A DNA stretch of 64,000 bases from the NCBI RefSeq assembly GCF_009793335.1, contig NZ_WING01000002.1, positions 930,001 to 994,000 of the forward strand, read 5' to 3'. The stretch's first letter is position 1; every line of letters begins with the position of its first letter. Source of the stretch: Actinomadura sp. J1-007 (GTDB lineage Bacteria > Actinomycetota > Actinomycetes > Streptosporangiales > Streptosporangiaceae). Both the position numbers and the translations under genes were made by a program. A model generated the notes under the pieces. It was given only the letters and a program-made list of their open reading frames with translations. It was not told the DNA's origin and ran no database searches. This document shows positions 17,964 through 26,895 of this stretch, piece by piece.

Positions 17964-18359
17964 ATGCCGAACATCGGGACCCCCGAGCTGCTCATCGTGC
18001 TGCTGGTCGTCGTGCTGATCTTCGGATCGGCGAAGTTGCCCCAGCTCGCACGGTCGCTGGGCAAGTCCGCCCGCATCCTGAAGGCCGAGACCAAGGGCCT
18101 GCGCAGCGATGACGAGGACGACAAGGCCGCCCCCGCGGCCGCCAACGGCGCCGCCCCCGCGGCCGCCCCCCAGGCCGACTCCGGCAGCGCGACCCGCGAC
18201 CGGGCCGCGCAGCTCCGCGAGGAGGCCGCCCGGCTGGAGCGCGAGGCCGCCGCCCAGTCCGCCCAGGACGCCCAGCGGCAGCGGGGCGCGCTGCCGTCCG
18301 GCGAGCCGATCCAGGGCGTGCCGGTCTCCGACTACGGGAACCGCAAGACCACCTCCTGA
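17964..18359 (+). CDS. tatA: Twin-arginine translocase subunit TatA
   Basis: Pore-forming subunit of the Sec-independent Tat pathway, 131 aa. Family features are a short N-terminal membrane helix (ELLIVLLVVVLIFGSAKLP), the FGxxKLP hinge, and an amphipathic helix (LARSLGKSARILKAETKG). The rest is an Ala-rich charged tail. The ribosome site GAAGAGGA precedes the ATG. tatC follows 55 bp later. Confidence 0.92.
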   Translation: MPNIGTPELLIVLLVVVLIFGSAKLPQLARSLGKSARILKAETKGLRSDDEDDKAAPAAANGAAPAAAPQADSGSATRDRAAQLREEAARLEREAAAQSAQDAQRQRGALPSGEPIQGVPVSDYGNRKTTS

Positions 18360-18414
18360 CCGCCCCCTTCCGGAACGGACCGGCGTCATCCACCCCGAGA
18401 ACCCGATCTGAAGA

Positions 18415-19308
18415 ATGCCCACGATGAAGCGGACGACACGGCAGGCGGCCGACCCCGACGGCCGGATGCCGCTCATGGACCACCTCCGTGAGCTGCGCAA
18501 CCGGCTGATCAAGGCGATCCTCGGGCTCACCGCCGGGACGATCGTCGGATTCATCGTCTTCGATCCGGTCTGGACGTTCCTCCAGAAGCCCTACTGCAAG
18601 CTGCCCGAGGCCCACCGGGTCACCGGCGGGCAGAGCTGCGCCCTGGTGACCAACGGGCTCACCGAGGGCTTCTTCCTGCACCTGAAGATCGCGTTCATGA
18701 TCGGCGTGGTGGTCTCCTCGCCGATCTGGCTGTACCAGATCTGGGCGTTCGTCGCCCCGGGCCTGTACCGGCGCGAGCGCCGCTGGACCTACACGTTCAT
18801 GGGCGCGGCGGTGCCGCTGTTCCTCGCCGGCGCGGTGCTGTCGTACATCACGCTCGACAAGGGCCTCAGCATCCTGCTCGGGTTCGTCCCCGACGGCGCG
18901 GTACCGCTGGTCACCGTCACCAGCTACCTCGGCTACGCCAGCGCGATGCTGCTGGTGTTCGGGCTGGCGTTCGAGCTGCCGCTGCTCGTGGTGATCCTCA
19001 ACCTGGCCGGCGTGCTGACGTTCGAGCGGCTGAGGAAGACCCAGCGGATCAGCATCTTCCTGATCTTCCTGTTCGCCGCCGTCGCCACCCCGAGCGCCGA
19101 CCCGTTCACGATGCTGGCGCTCGCCGTGCCGACGCTCGTGCTGTTCGAGGCCGCCGTGGTGATCGCCATGGTGAACGACCGGCGCCGGGCCCGCCGCCCC
19201 GACCCGTACGCGGACCTCGCCGACGACGAGGCGGCCCCGCTCGACCTCGAGCGCATCGACGCCGAGCTGGAGAAGGGCGACCCCGCGCCCGGGGCCCGTT
19301 CCGAATAG
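18415..19308 (+). CDS. tatC: Sec-independent translocase subunit TatC
   Basis: Six-span membrane receptor for twin-arginine signal peptides, 297 aa. The conserved N-terminal LMDHLRELRNRLIKAIL motif, first-span FDPVW and periplasmic SPIWLYQIWAFVAPGLYRRERR are clear, with the later VVILNLAGVLTFERLRKTQR loop. The cytoplasmic tail is acidic. Either ATG 18415 or ATG 18424 may start it; neither has a strong ribosome site. Confidence 0.93.
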   Translation: MPTMKRTTRQAADPDGRMPLMDHLRELRNRLIKAILGLTAGTIVGFIVFDPVWTFLQKPYCKLPEAHRVTGGQSCALVTNGLTEGFFLHLKIAFMIGVVVSSPIWLYQIWAFVAPGLYRRERRWTYTFMGAAVPLFLAGAVLSYITLDKGLSILLGFVPDGAVPLVTVTSYLGYASAMLLVFGLAFELPLLVVILNLAGVLTFERLRKTQRISIFLIFLFAAVATPSADPFTMLALAVPTLVLFEAAVVIAMVNDRRRARRPDPYADLADDEAAPLDLERIDAELEKGDPAPGARSE

Positions 19309-19334
19309 CGTTCGGTAAAAACGGATCACGGTTC

Positions 19335-19362
19335 CCCGGCCCGAATTGGGAATCGGGCCGGG
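19335..19362 (+). terminator. Terminator after tatAC
   Basis: A 10-bp perfect stem (19335-19344 with 19353-19362) and 8-nt loop lie in the 75-bp gap between tatC and helY. Confidence 0.7.
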
Positions 19363-19370
19363 CGAAACCG

Positions 19371-19376
19371 TAGGCT
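19371..19376 (+). promoter_or_regulatory. -10 hexamer of helY
   Basis: TAGGCT ends 7 nt before the ATG at 19384. Confidence 0.55.
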
Positions 19377-19383
19377 CGATTCC

Positions 19384-22148
19384 ATGACCACCCCCGACGC
19401 GATGTCGGCCGAGCAGACCCCGGCGCAGCGCTACGCGGCGTACCGCAAGCGCACCGAGGGCAACGGCCCCGCCCTGCTGGACTTCCAGACCCTGTACGAC
19501 TTCGACCTGGACCGGTTCCAGATCGAGGCGTGCCGGGCGCTGGAGGGCGGCAGCGGCGTCCTGGTCGCCGCGCCGACCGGATCCGGCAAGACCGTGGTGG
19601 GGGAGTTCGCCGTCCACCTGGCCCTCACCGGCGGCGCCAAGTGCTTCTACACCACGCCGATCAAGGCGCTGTCCAACCAGAAGTACGCCGACCTCGTCCG
19701 CCGGTACGGGCCCGAGAAGGTCGGGCTGCTCACCGGCGACAACAGCGTCAACGGCGAGGCCCCGATCGTCGTCATGACGACCGAGGTGCTGCGCAACATG
19801 CTGTACGCCGGGTCGCAGACCCTCGGCGGGCTCGCGTTCGTGGTCATGGACGAGGTGCACTACCTCGCCGACCGGTTCCGCGGCGCGGTCTGGGAAGAGG
19901 TGATCATCCACGTCCCCGACTCGGTGCGGATCGTGGCGCTGTCGGCGACGGTCAGCAACGCCGAGGAGTTCGGCGAGTGGCTGCACGAGGTCCGCGGCGA
20001 CACCGCGGTGATCGTGGACGAGCACCGGCCCGTCCCGCTGTTCCAGCACATGCTCGTCGGGACCCGGCTGTACGACCTGTTCGTCGACACCGGCAGGGGC
20101 GGCGACCGGCAGGCCCGGCTGAACCCGCAGCTCACCCGCATGGCCGTCGAGGAGGTCAGGCGCGCCAAGGTCAACCAGGGCCGCCGCACCGGCCGCCGCC
20201 GCGCGCCCCGCCCGCAGCGGTACCGGCCGCCCGCCCGCCCCGACGTCATCGAGCGCCTCGAACGCGCCGGGCTGCTCCCCGCGATCACGTTCGTCTTCTC
20301 CCGGGCGGGCTGCGACGCCGCCGTGCTCCAGTGCCTGCACGCCGGGATCAGGCTCACCTCCAAGGAGGAGGCCGAGGAGATCCGCGCGCACGTCGACCTG
20401 CGCACGTCCGACATCTCCCGCGAGGACCTGCGGATCCTCGGCTACGACGACTTCGTGGCGGGGCTGGAGCGCGGGGTCGCCGCCCACCACGCCGGGATGC
20501 TGCCGACGTTCAAGGAGATCGTCGAGGAGCTGTTCACCCGCGGGCTGACCAAGGCCGTGTTCGCCACCGAGACCCTCGCGCTCGGCATCAACATGCCCGC
20601 CCGCACCGTCGTGATCGAGAAGCTCGACAAGTGGAACGGCGAGGCGCACGTCGACCTCACCCCCGGCGAGTACACCCAGCTCACCGGCCGCGCCGGCCGC
20701 CGCGGCATCGACGTGGAGGGCCACGCGGTCGTGGTGTGGGGCCCGAGCGTCGACCCCGGCTCGGTCGCGGGCCTCGCCAGCACCCGCACCTACCCGCTCA
20801 ACTCCAGCTTCCGGCCCTCGTACAACATGGCCGTCAACCTCGTCGGGGCGGTCGGCAACGAACGCGCCCGCACGCTGCTGGAGGAGTCGTTCGCGCAGTT
20901 CCAGGCCGACCGCGCCGTCGTCGGCCTGGCCCGGCAGGTGCACAAGAACGAGGAGGCCCTCGAAGGCTACGCCAAGGCCGCCGAGTGCCACCTGGGCGAC
21001 TTCATGGAGTACGCGGCGCTGCGCCGCCGGCTGTCCGACCGGGAGGCCGAGCTGTCCCGCGAGCGGTCCTCGGCCCGCCGTGCCGAGGCCGCCCGGTCCC
21101 TGGAGCACCTGCGGCCCGGTGACGTCATCCTCGTCCCGTCCGGGCGCCGTTCCGGCCTCGCCGTCGTCCTGGACCCCGGCATCGGCCGCCGCTCCGACGG
21201 GCCCGCGCCGCTCGTCCTGACCGTCACGCGCTCCGTGCAGCGGCTGTCGATCCAGGACTTCCCGCGCCCGGTGGAGCCCGTGGAGCGGATCCGCATCCCG
21301 AAGTCGTTCAGCCCGCGCAACCCGCAGCACCGCCGCGACCTCGCCTCCACCCTGCGCAACAAGGTCCCCGACGACGCCCGCGAACGCCGCCGGGGCCGCG
21401 ACGTCCCCGCCGTCGACGACGCGGAGATCGCCGAGCTGCGCGCCCGGCTCCGCCGCCACCCGGTGCACGGCTGCGACCAGCGCGAGGACCACGCCCGCTG
21501 GGCCGAGCGCTTCTTCCGCCTCGAACGCGAGACCGAGCAGCTCCGCCGCCGCGTCGAGGGCCGCTCGCAGGTGATCGCCCGCACGTTCGACCGCGTCTGC
21601 GCCGTGCTGGAGCAGCTCGGCTACCTCGACGGCGGCGCGGTCACCGAGGAGGGCCGCCGCCTCGGCCGCATCTACAACGAGCTGGACCTGCTCACCGCCG
21701 AGTCGCTGCGCGCCGGGCTGTGGGAGCGGCTCGACCACGCCGAGCTCGCCGCCTGCGTGTCCGCCCTGGTGTACGAGTCGCGGCAGCCCGAGGAGGCCGC
21801 CCCGCCCGGACGCCGTCCGGCGCCGCGCAGGACGCCCTGGCCGCGATGGTCCGGCTGTGGGGCGACCTCGACGCCGTCGAGAAGGACAACCGCGTCTCGT
21901 TCCTCCGCGAGCCCGACCTCGGGTTCGCGTGGACGGCGTACCGGTGGGCCAAGGGGGAGGACCTCGACGAGGTCCTGCTCGAATCCGACCTCACCGCCGG
22001 CGACTTCGTCCGGGCCGTCAAGCAGCTCCTCGACCTGCTCGGCCAGGTCGCCGACGCCGCCCCGCCGAACAGCCACATCCGCAAGACGGCCCGCCGGGCG
22101 ATGGACTCCATGCGCCGCGGCGTCGTCGCCTACTCGTCGGTCGCCTGA
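19384..22148 (+). CDS. helY: Ski2/Mtr4-like DEAD-box helicase HelY
   Basis: ATP-dependent superfamily 2 helicase of the actinobacterial HelY group, about 921 aa, probably in RNA processing. Motifs in order are Q-like FQIEACRALEGG, Walker A APTGSGKT, TTPIKALSNQK, DEVH box (VVMDEVHYLADR), SATVSN, then the RecA-2 part with HHAGMLPTFKEIVEELF, TETLALGINMPA and QLTGRAGRRG. A DSHCT domain forms the C-terminus. The frame breaks at about 21801-21808 (one C missing in CCCGCCCGGA); the DSHCT continues perfectly in the next frame (RTPSGAAQDALAAMVRLWG) to a stop at 22148. Confidence 0.92.
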
Positions 22149-22170
22149 CCCGTCCCGGCGCTCCCCGTTC

Positions 22171-22200
22171 CGGCGCTGCCCGGCGCTGCCCGGCGCTGCC
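22171..22200. repeat. 10-bp tandem repeat, three copies
   Basis: CGGCGCTGCC is repeated at 22171, 22181 and 22191, with partial copies on both sides, in the gap after helY. Confidence 0.8.
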
Positions 22201-22247
22201 CGTCGCGGCCCGTTCCGGCGCGGCGGATAGAGGCGCGTTCTCGCGGG

Positions 22248-22253
22248 TAGGGC
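22248..22253 (+). promoter_or_regulatory. -10 hexamer of the SDR gene
   Basis: TAGGGC ends 6 nt before the ATG at 22260. Confidence 0.4.
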
Positions 22254-22259
22254 GAGATC

Positions 22260-23276
22260 ATGACTGACGACTTCACCGGCCGTGTCGTCGTGGTGACCGG
22301 CGCCACGGGCGGCGTCGGCCGCGCGGCGGCGCGGCGGTTCGCCGAACGCGGCGCCAAGGTGGCCCTGCTCGCGCGCGGCCGCAAGGGCCTGGACGCCGCC
22401 GCCCGCGACGTCGGCGAGGCGGGCGGGACCGCCCTGGCGATCCCGACCGACGTCGCCGACCACGCCCAGGTCGAGCGCGCCGCCGACCGCGCGGAGGAGG
22501 AGCTCGGCCCGATCGACGTGTGGGTGAACGTGGCGTTCAGCGCCGTGTTCGCCGAGTTCCGCGACATCGACCCCGACGAGTTCCGCCGCGCGACCGAGGT
22601 CACCTACCTCGGGTTCGTGCACGGCACCAAGGCCGCCCTCGACCGGATGACGCCCCGCGACCGGGGCGTGATCGTGCAGACCGGCTCGGCCCTCGCCCGG
22701 CGCGGGATCCCGCTCCAGTCCGCCTACTGCGGAGCCAAGCACGCCATCCAGGGGTTCTACGAGTCGCTGCGCTGCGAGATGCTGCACCAGGGCACGGGCG
22801 TGCGGATGACGATGGTGCACCTGCCCGCCGTGAACACCCCGCAGTTCGACTGGGTCCTGTCGCGGCTCCCGCGGCACCCGCAGCCCGTTCCGCCGATCTA
22901 CCAGCCTGAGGTCGCCGCGGACGCCCTCGTGCACGCCGCCGCGCACCCGCGCCGCGAGTACTGGGTCGGGGCCAGCACGGTCGGCACCATCCTCGGCAAC
23001 CGGATCGCGCCCGCGCTCCTCGACCGCTACCTCGCCCGAACGGGCTACTCGTCCCAGCAGACCGGCCCCCGCCGCAAGGGCGAGCAGCCCGCGAACCTGT
23101 GGCATCCCGAGGACGGCCGCGAGGGCGCCGACCACGGCGCCCACGGCTCGTTCGACGACGAGGCGCACTCGCGCAGCCCGGAGATGTGGGCGTCCCGGCA
23201 CCGCCGGGCCCTCGGCGCGACCGCGGCCGTGGGCGCCGCGGCCGCCGCCGGCGCGCTCGCCCGCCGCAAACGCTGA
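22260..23276 (+). CDS. SDR family oxidoreductase with C-terminal extension
   Basis: NAD(P)-dependent short-chain dehydrogenase, 338 aa. The cofactor motif TGATGGVG, VNVAFSAVFAEF in place of NNAG, catalytic Ser of QTGSALARRG and the YCGAK active-site pair are visible. About 80 residues beyond the usual core include a His/Asp-rich stretch and end in a hydrophobic Ala-rich helix with RRKR, suggesting membrane association. The substrate is unknown. Confidence 0.85.
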   Translation: MTDDFTGRVVVVTGATGGVGRAAARRFAERGAKVALLARGRKGLDAAARDVGEAGGTALAIPTDVADHAQVERAADRAEEELGPIDVWVNVAFSAVFAEFRDIDPDEFRRATEVTYLGFVHGTKAALDRMTPRDRGVIVQTGSALARRGIPLQSAYCGAKHAIQGFYESLRCEMLHQGTGVRMTMVHLPAVNTPQFDWVLSRLPRHPQPVPPIYQPEVAADALVHAAAHPRREYWVGASTVGTILGNRIAPALLDRYLARTGYSSQQTGPRRKGEQPANLWHPEDGREGADHGAHGSFDDEAHSRSPEMWASRHRRALGATAAVGAAAAAGALARRKR

Positions 23277-23350
23277 CCACCCGCGCCGCGGCCCGGATCG
23301 GTGTCCGGTCCGCGGCGGCCCGGGTCGGCGTCCGATCTGAATTGGCGCGC

Positions 23351-23421
23351 CCGGTCCGGGGTGGGCGCCCGGTCCGGGGTGGGCGCCCGGTCCGGGGTGG
23401 GCGTCCGGTCCGGGTGGGCGT
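23351..23421. repeat. 18-bp tandem repeat, four copies
   Basis: The unit CCGGTCCGGGGTGGGCGC starts at 23351, 23369, 23387 and 23405 (the last 17 bp). Degenerate copies fill the rest of the 23277-23491 gap, which has no supportable gene. Confidence 0.85.
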
Positions 23422-23491
23422 CCGGTCTGCGGCCGCCCGGGTCAGCGTCCGGCCCGGTGAGCGTTCGGGGCGGATCAGTGTTCGGGGCGGG

Positions 23492-24955
23492 TCAGCGTTG
23501 GATGCGGACGCGGATCGTGTCGGCGGTGGAGTCGACCGCGTCGGGGATCACCATTCCGGCGGCGGCGCCGCTGCGCAGGTAGTCCAGGATGGGCCGGGTG
23601 AGCCGTTCGCCCGGCACGACGGCGGGGATCCCCGGCGGGTACGGCGTGAGCATCTCGGCGCTGATCCGTCCGACCGCGTCGTCCGCCGGGATCTGCTCGG
23701 CCGGGCCGAAGAACGCGTCGCGGGGGCTGATCGCCTGCTCCAGCCGCAGTTCCGGCGGGTCGGGCACCTGCACCGCCGGGGCGCCGCGCAGTTCGGACGC
23801 CTGCTCGACCAGGGAGGACAGCGCGTCCAGGAGCCGTTCGGCGGTCTCCTGGGTGTCGGCGAACGTCAACTGGGCGCTGACCCGCCGGTGGTCGGCGAGG
23901 TGCAGGTTGATCCGGTGGGACTCGCGCAGCCGGTCGGCGGCCCGGTACCCGGACACGCCGAGCCCGGTCAGGTCGATGACGATCTGGAGCGGGTCCAGGT
24001 CGTACGCCATGCCGGGCGCGAGGAACGCGTCCCGTTCCACCGCCAGGCCGGGCAGTCCGGCGATCTTCTCGCGGAGCCCGTACGCGATGTCCAGGGCGCC
24101 GCCGAGCAGTTCGCGGCCGTGCTCGACCATCTGCCGCCGCCACCCGTCCAGGCCCGCGTAGATCAGCACGGACGGGCTCGTGGTGCCGAGCAGGTCCTCG
24201 CGTGCCTTCAGGACCGCCGGCTCGACCAGCCCGCCCTGCTGGTGGAACACCGACCCCTGCTCCAGCCCGGCGCCCATCTTGTGGACGCTCGTCACGCACA
24301 CGTCGGCGCCCGCGTCCATCGCCCACGACGGCAGGTCGGGGTGGAACGGCAGGTGCGCGCCCCACGCCTCGTCCACGATCAGCGGTCGGCCCGTCCGGTG
24401 GCACGCCTCGGCGATCGCCGACAGCCCGGCGCACGTCCCGTACGGCGTCGGGCTCGTCACGAGGGCCCCGCGCGCGGTCGGGTGCTTGTCCAGCGCCCGC
24501 GCGTACGCCTCGGGCGACGGCGGATGCGCCAGGTGCCTCTCGGCGTCGAACTGCGGCTCCACCCACACGGGATGGACGCCCGACAGGATGAGGCCCGACA
24601 CGACCGACTTGTGCGCGTCCCGTCCTACCAGCAGCTCCTCGTCGGGGCCCGCCACCGACAGCATCGCGCTCTTGACCGACAGCGAGCTGCCGCACGTCGA
24701 GAAGAACGTGTTCTCGGCGTGGACGGCGTCGGCCATCAGCTCCTGCGCCCGTTCCAGCACCTCGTGGGAGGAGCGGCGGTCGTCCAGCCCGGAGAACGTC
24801 AGCACGTCCGACCGGAACACCGCGTCGCCCAGCGCGTCCCGTACGCGGGGGTCGGCGCCGCGGCCCTGCTTGTGGCCGGGCGGCGTGAACGGCGTCTGCC
24901 CCTCCCGATGGTAGGCGTCGAGCGCGGCCAGCACGGGGGCTTCGGAGTGATCCAT
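23492..24955 (-). CDS. Orn/Lys/Arg decarboxylase family PLP enzyme
   Basis: Fold-type I PLP-dependent decarboxylase of basic amino acids, 487 aa, the short form lacking the N-terminal wing domain. Visible are TPPGHKQGRGADP, a CGSSLSVKSAML segment, HKSVVSGLILSGVHPVWVEP, the PLP Asp/Ala (VDEAWGAHLPFHP) and the Schiff-base lysine in SVHKMGAGLEQGS. The C-terminal domain has AVGRISAEMLTPYPPGIP. Lys, Arg or Orn specificity cannot be read from the sequence. ATG 24955 is taken as the start. Confidence 0.88.
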   Translation of the reverse strand: MDHSEAPVLAALDAYHREGQTPFTPPGHKQGRGADPRVRDALGDAVFRSDVLTFSGLDDRRSSHEVLERAQELMADAVHAENTFFSTCGSSLSVKSAMLSVAGPDEELLVGRDAHKSVVSGLILSGVHPVWVEPQFDAERHLAHPPSPEAYARALDKHPTARGALVTSPTPYGTCAGLSAIAEACHRTGRPLIVDEAWGAHLPFHPDLPSWAMDAGADVCVTSVHKMGAGLEQGSVFHQQGGLVEPAVLKAREDLLGTTSPSVLIYAGLDGWRRQMVEHGRELLGGALDIAYGLREKIAGLPGLAVERDAFLAPGMAYDLDPLQIVIDLTGLGVSGYRAADRLRESHRINLHLADHRRVSAQLTFADTQETAERLLDALSSLVEQASELRGAPAVQVPDPPELRLEQAISPRDAFFGPAEQIPADDAVGRISAEMLTPYPPGIPAVVPGERLTRPILDYLRSGAAAGMVIPDAVDSTADTIRVRIQR

Positions 24956-25107
24956 GCGGACTCGGTTCCCACGTCCCGCCACCCCTAACACCAGGAACGG
25001 CCCACGACACGCCCTCCCCGGCCCCCAGGACGCGACGGCGGGAAATCATGCGGCCCTTCCCGGTGTTCTCCCAGGAGCACAGGCTTCGAGCAAGGGGGAA
25101 CGAGAGC

Positions 25108-25476
25108 ATGGCGACCGTCGAGCTCACCAAGGACACCTTCGACGCCACCGTCGGAGGGAACGACTTCGTCCTCATCGACTTCTGGGCGTCCTGGTGCGGC
25201 CCGTGCCGGCAGTTCGCGCCGGTCTACGAGCGCGTGTCCGAGCGCCACTCCGACATCGTGTTCAGCAAGGTCGACACCGAGGCCGAGCAGGAACTCGCCG
25301 CCGCGTTCGACATCACCTCGATCCCGACCCTGGCGATCGTCCGCGACAAGGTGGTGCTGTACTCCGAGCCCGGCGCCCTCCCCGAGCAGGCCCTGGAGGA
25401 CCTCATCACGCAGGCCCGCGGCCTGGACATGGAGGAGGTCCGCCGCCAGGTCGCCGACAAGGGCGCGGGCGCCTGA
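25108..25476 (+). CDS. Thioredoxin
   Basis: Cytoplasmic disulfide reductase of 122 aa with the active site WCGPC in DFWASWCGPCRQFAPVYE, and cis-Pro in SIPTLAIVRD. A short C-terminal extension (LDMEEVRRQVADKGAGA) matches the actinobacterial subgroup also found on its own outside trxB operons. ATG 25108 follows an AAGGGGGAA ribosome site. It is convergent with the Crp gene. Confidence 0.93.
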   Translation: MATVELTKDTFDATVGGNDFVLIDFWASWCGPCRQFAPVYERVSERHSDIVFSKVDTEAEQELAAAFDITSIPTLAIVRDKVVLYSEPGALPEQALEDLITQARGLDMEEVRRQVADKGAGA

Positions 25477-25516
25477 CGGACGCGACGGCCGGGCCGCCGC
25501 CGAACGGGCGGTGGGG

Positions 25517-26230
25517 TCAGTCGGGGGCGCGGTCCTGGGCGAAGGCGCGCAGGCCCGGCAGGTCCACGACGGTGATCTTGCGCCAGCCGGTGCGGACCAG
25601 GCCGCGCTGGCGCAGGGTGTTGAGGGCCCGGGCGACGGTCTCGCGCGAGGCGTCCATCCAGCTCCCCAGCTCCTCCTGCGAGAGCGGCGGCGCGATGTCG
25701 ATGCTGCCGTCGTCCGCGGGCGGGGTGTGGCGCGCCGACAGCGCGGCGAGGTCGGCGAGGAGCAGGGCCAGCCGCTGCGCGCCCTTCGCCGACACGTGCG
25801 CCTGGAGGCGGCGGTCGGCGTCGTCGAGGCGCCGTACGAACGTGCCGCTGACCAGCAGCCAGACCGCCGGATGCGCGTCCAGGAAGCCGGTGAAGCGGGC
25901 CGCCGGAACGATCAGCGCGCGGACCGGGCTCAGCGCCGTCACGGTCGCCGACCGGTGCCGGCTGCCCAGCACCGCGCTCTCGCACACCAGGTCGCCCGGC
26001 CCCCGCACGGCGAGCACCACGTCGTGGCCGTCCTCGGTGGACGAGGTCACCTTCGCCCAGCCGCGCTCGATGATGATGATGTGGTCGGACTCCTCGCCCT
26101 GGTAGCAGAGCGGGATCTTCGGCGGGAACCCGCGCGGGCGCGCCACCTCCCGCAGTGCCGTGCGCTCGGGACGCTCCAGCGCGTCCCAGAACCCCTCCCC
26201 CCGTGCGGGGAAGGCGGTCTCGGTCAGCAT
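25517..26230 (-). CDS. Crp/Fnr family transcriptional regulator
   Basis: A 237-aa regulator with an N-terminal cyclic-nucleotide-binding barrel (FPPKIPLCYQGEESDHIIIIERG, GPGDLVCESAVLGSRHRSATV) and a C-terminal HTH_Crp (SQEELGSWMDASRETVARALNTLRQRGLV). The PRB arginine region is LGSRHRSA, close to the cAMP motif, so cAMP is a possible ligand. No Fnr-type Cys cluster is present. ATG 26230 is preferred; GTG 26275 and GTG 26356 are in-frame alternatives. Confidence 0.85.
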   Translation of the reverse strand: MLTETAFPARGEGFWDALERPERTALREVARPRGFPPKIPLCYQGEESDHIIIIERGWAKVTSSTEDGHDVVLAVRGPGDLVCESAVLGSRHRSATVTALSPVRALIVPAARFTGFLDAHPAVWLLVSGTFVRRLDDADRRLQAHVSAKGAQRLALLLADLAALSARHTPPADDGSIDIAPPLSQEELGSWMDASRETVARALNTLRQRGLVRTGWRKITVVDLPGLRAFAQDRAPD

Positions 26231-26271
26231 GACGGCGGGCCGGCCGCCGCGCGGCGGGGACGTCCTCTCGA

Positions 26272-26802
26272 TCACCGGGGGTCCGTTCTGCGCGTCCTCC
26301 GCAGGACCGGACGCGCGTTTCGGGGAGGAGACGATTCCAGTGCACTCTCGGGGCACGGCCCTGGCAAGCCCCGCGCCCTGTGTGCCGCCCCACTAACGAC
26401 ACTCCCCGCCCCCACAGAACGCCCCACCCACTCGGGGTGCGGTGCCCGCTCGGGCCGGCCCTCCCGGTGGGGGCGGCGTGCCCGCTCGGGGCGGTGCGCT
26501 TGCTCGGGGCGGGGTGCCCGCTCGGGATGGGGTGCCCGCTCGGGACGGGGCGCCTGCTCGGGGCGGGGTGGGTGGGGGCGCGGTTCGGCGGGGGAGCCGG
26601 CACCCGTGGCAGATGGGGGGAGTGGGGCGGTGAGGCCCAGTGCCACGGGTACCGGCCCGCTCACGGGACCGCCGCGGCCGGCCCGGTGGTCATGCTGCCT
26701 CCCGCGGCTGGATGTGCGTGCTTGTGTGCACACCCAGCAAAGCCCGTCACTGATCACGATGCTGCTCCCGCGGGCACGCCTTGTCTGCGTCGTCTGACAC
26801 AT
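26272..26802 (-). CDS. Possible small hypothetical gene with repeat-encoded tail
   Basis: The ATG at 26802 is preceded by AAGGAGGGGG at ideal spacing, one of the best ribosome sites in the window. The first 40 residues (MCQTTQTRRARG, then SSIVISDGLCWVCTQARTSS) come from lower-GC sequence with four Cys/Trp positions. After that the frame runs through the 18-bp repeats as a PRPERA-type tail and overlaps the upstream end of the Crp gene in another frame. A short peptide ending earlier, or a leader peptide for the Crp gene, is equally possible. No family is recognised. Confidence 0.25.
   Translation of the reverse strand: MCQTTQTRRARGSSIVISDGLCWVCTQARTSSRGRQHDHRAGRGGPVSGPVPVALGLTAPLPPSATGAGSPAEPRPHPPRPEQAPRPERAPHPERAPRPEQAHRPERARRPHREGRPERAPHPEWVGRSVGAGSVVSGAAHRARGLPGPCPESALESSPPRNARPVLRRTRRTDPR
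26437..26575. repeat. Degenerate 18-19-bp G-rich repeats
   Basis: About seven copies of a GTGCCCGCTCGGGGCGGG-like unit lie head to tail, with single-base and length variation. Confidence 0.75.
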
Positions 26803-26895
26803 AGAGCCCCCTCCTTGTCAGAAACCTCCGCCCGGCCCACCCCGGTCCGAACGGTCCGAGTGGACCGCGTGGTGTGGGGATAGGGCGGGACGGGG

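Larger units (their letters stand above)
26231..26895. other. Long intergenic region between the Crp and exonuclease genes
   Basis: This 665-bp stretch holds no gene that I can assign with confidence. It contains a GC-rich repeat array (26437-26575), and on the minus strand a possible small open frame from 26802 with an excellent ribosome site. GC is lower from about 26690 to 26830. Confidence 0.6.

Noticed and set aside
17992..21738. 1248-codon minus-strand open frame opposite tatA, tatC and helY
   Set aside because: The opposing genes have clear family motifs; this frame has none and is a shadow of GC-rich codons.
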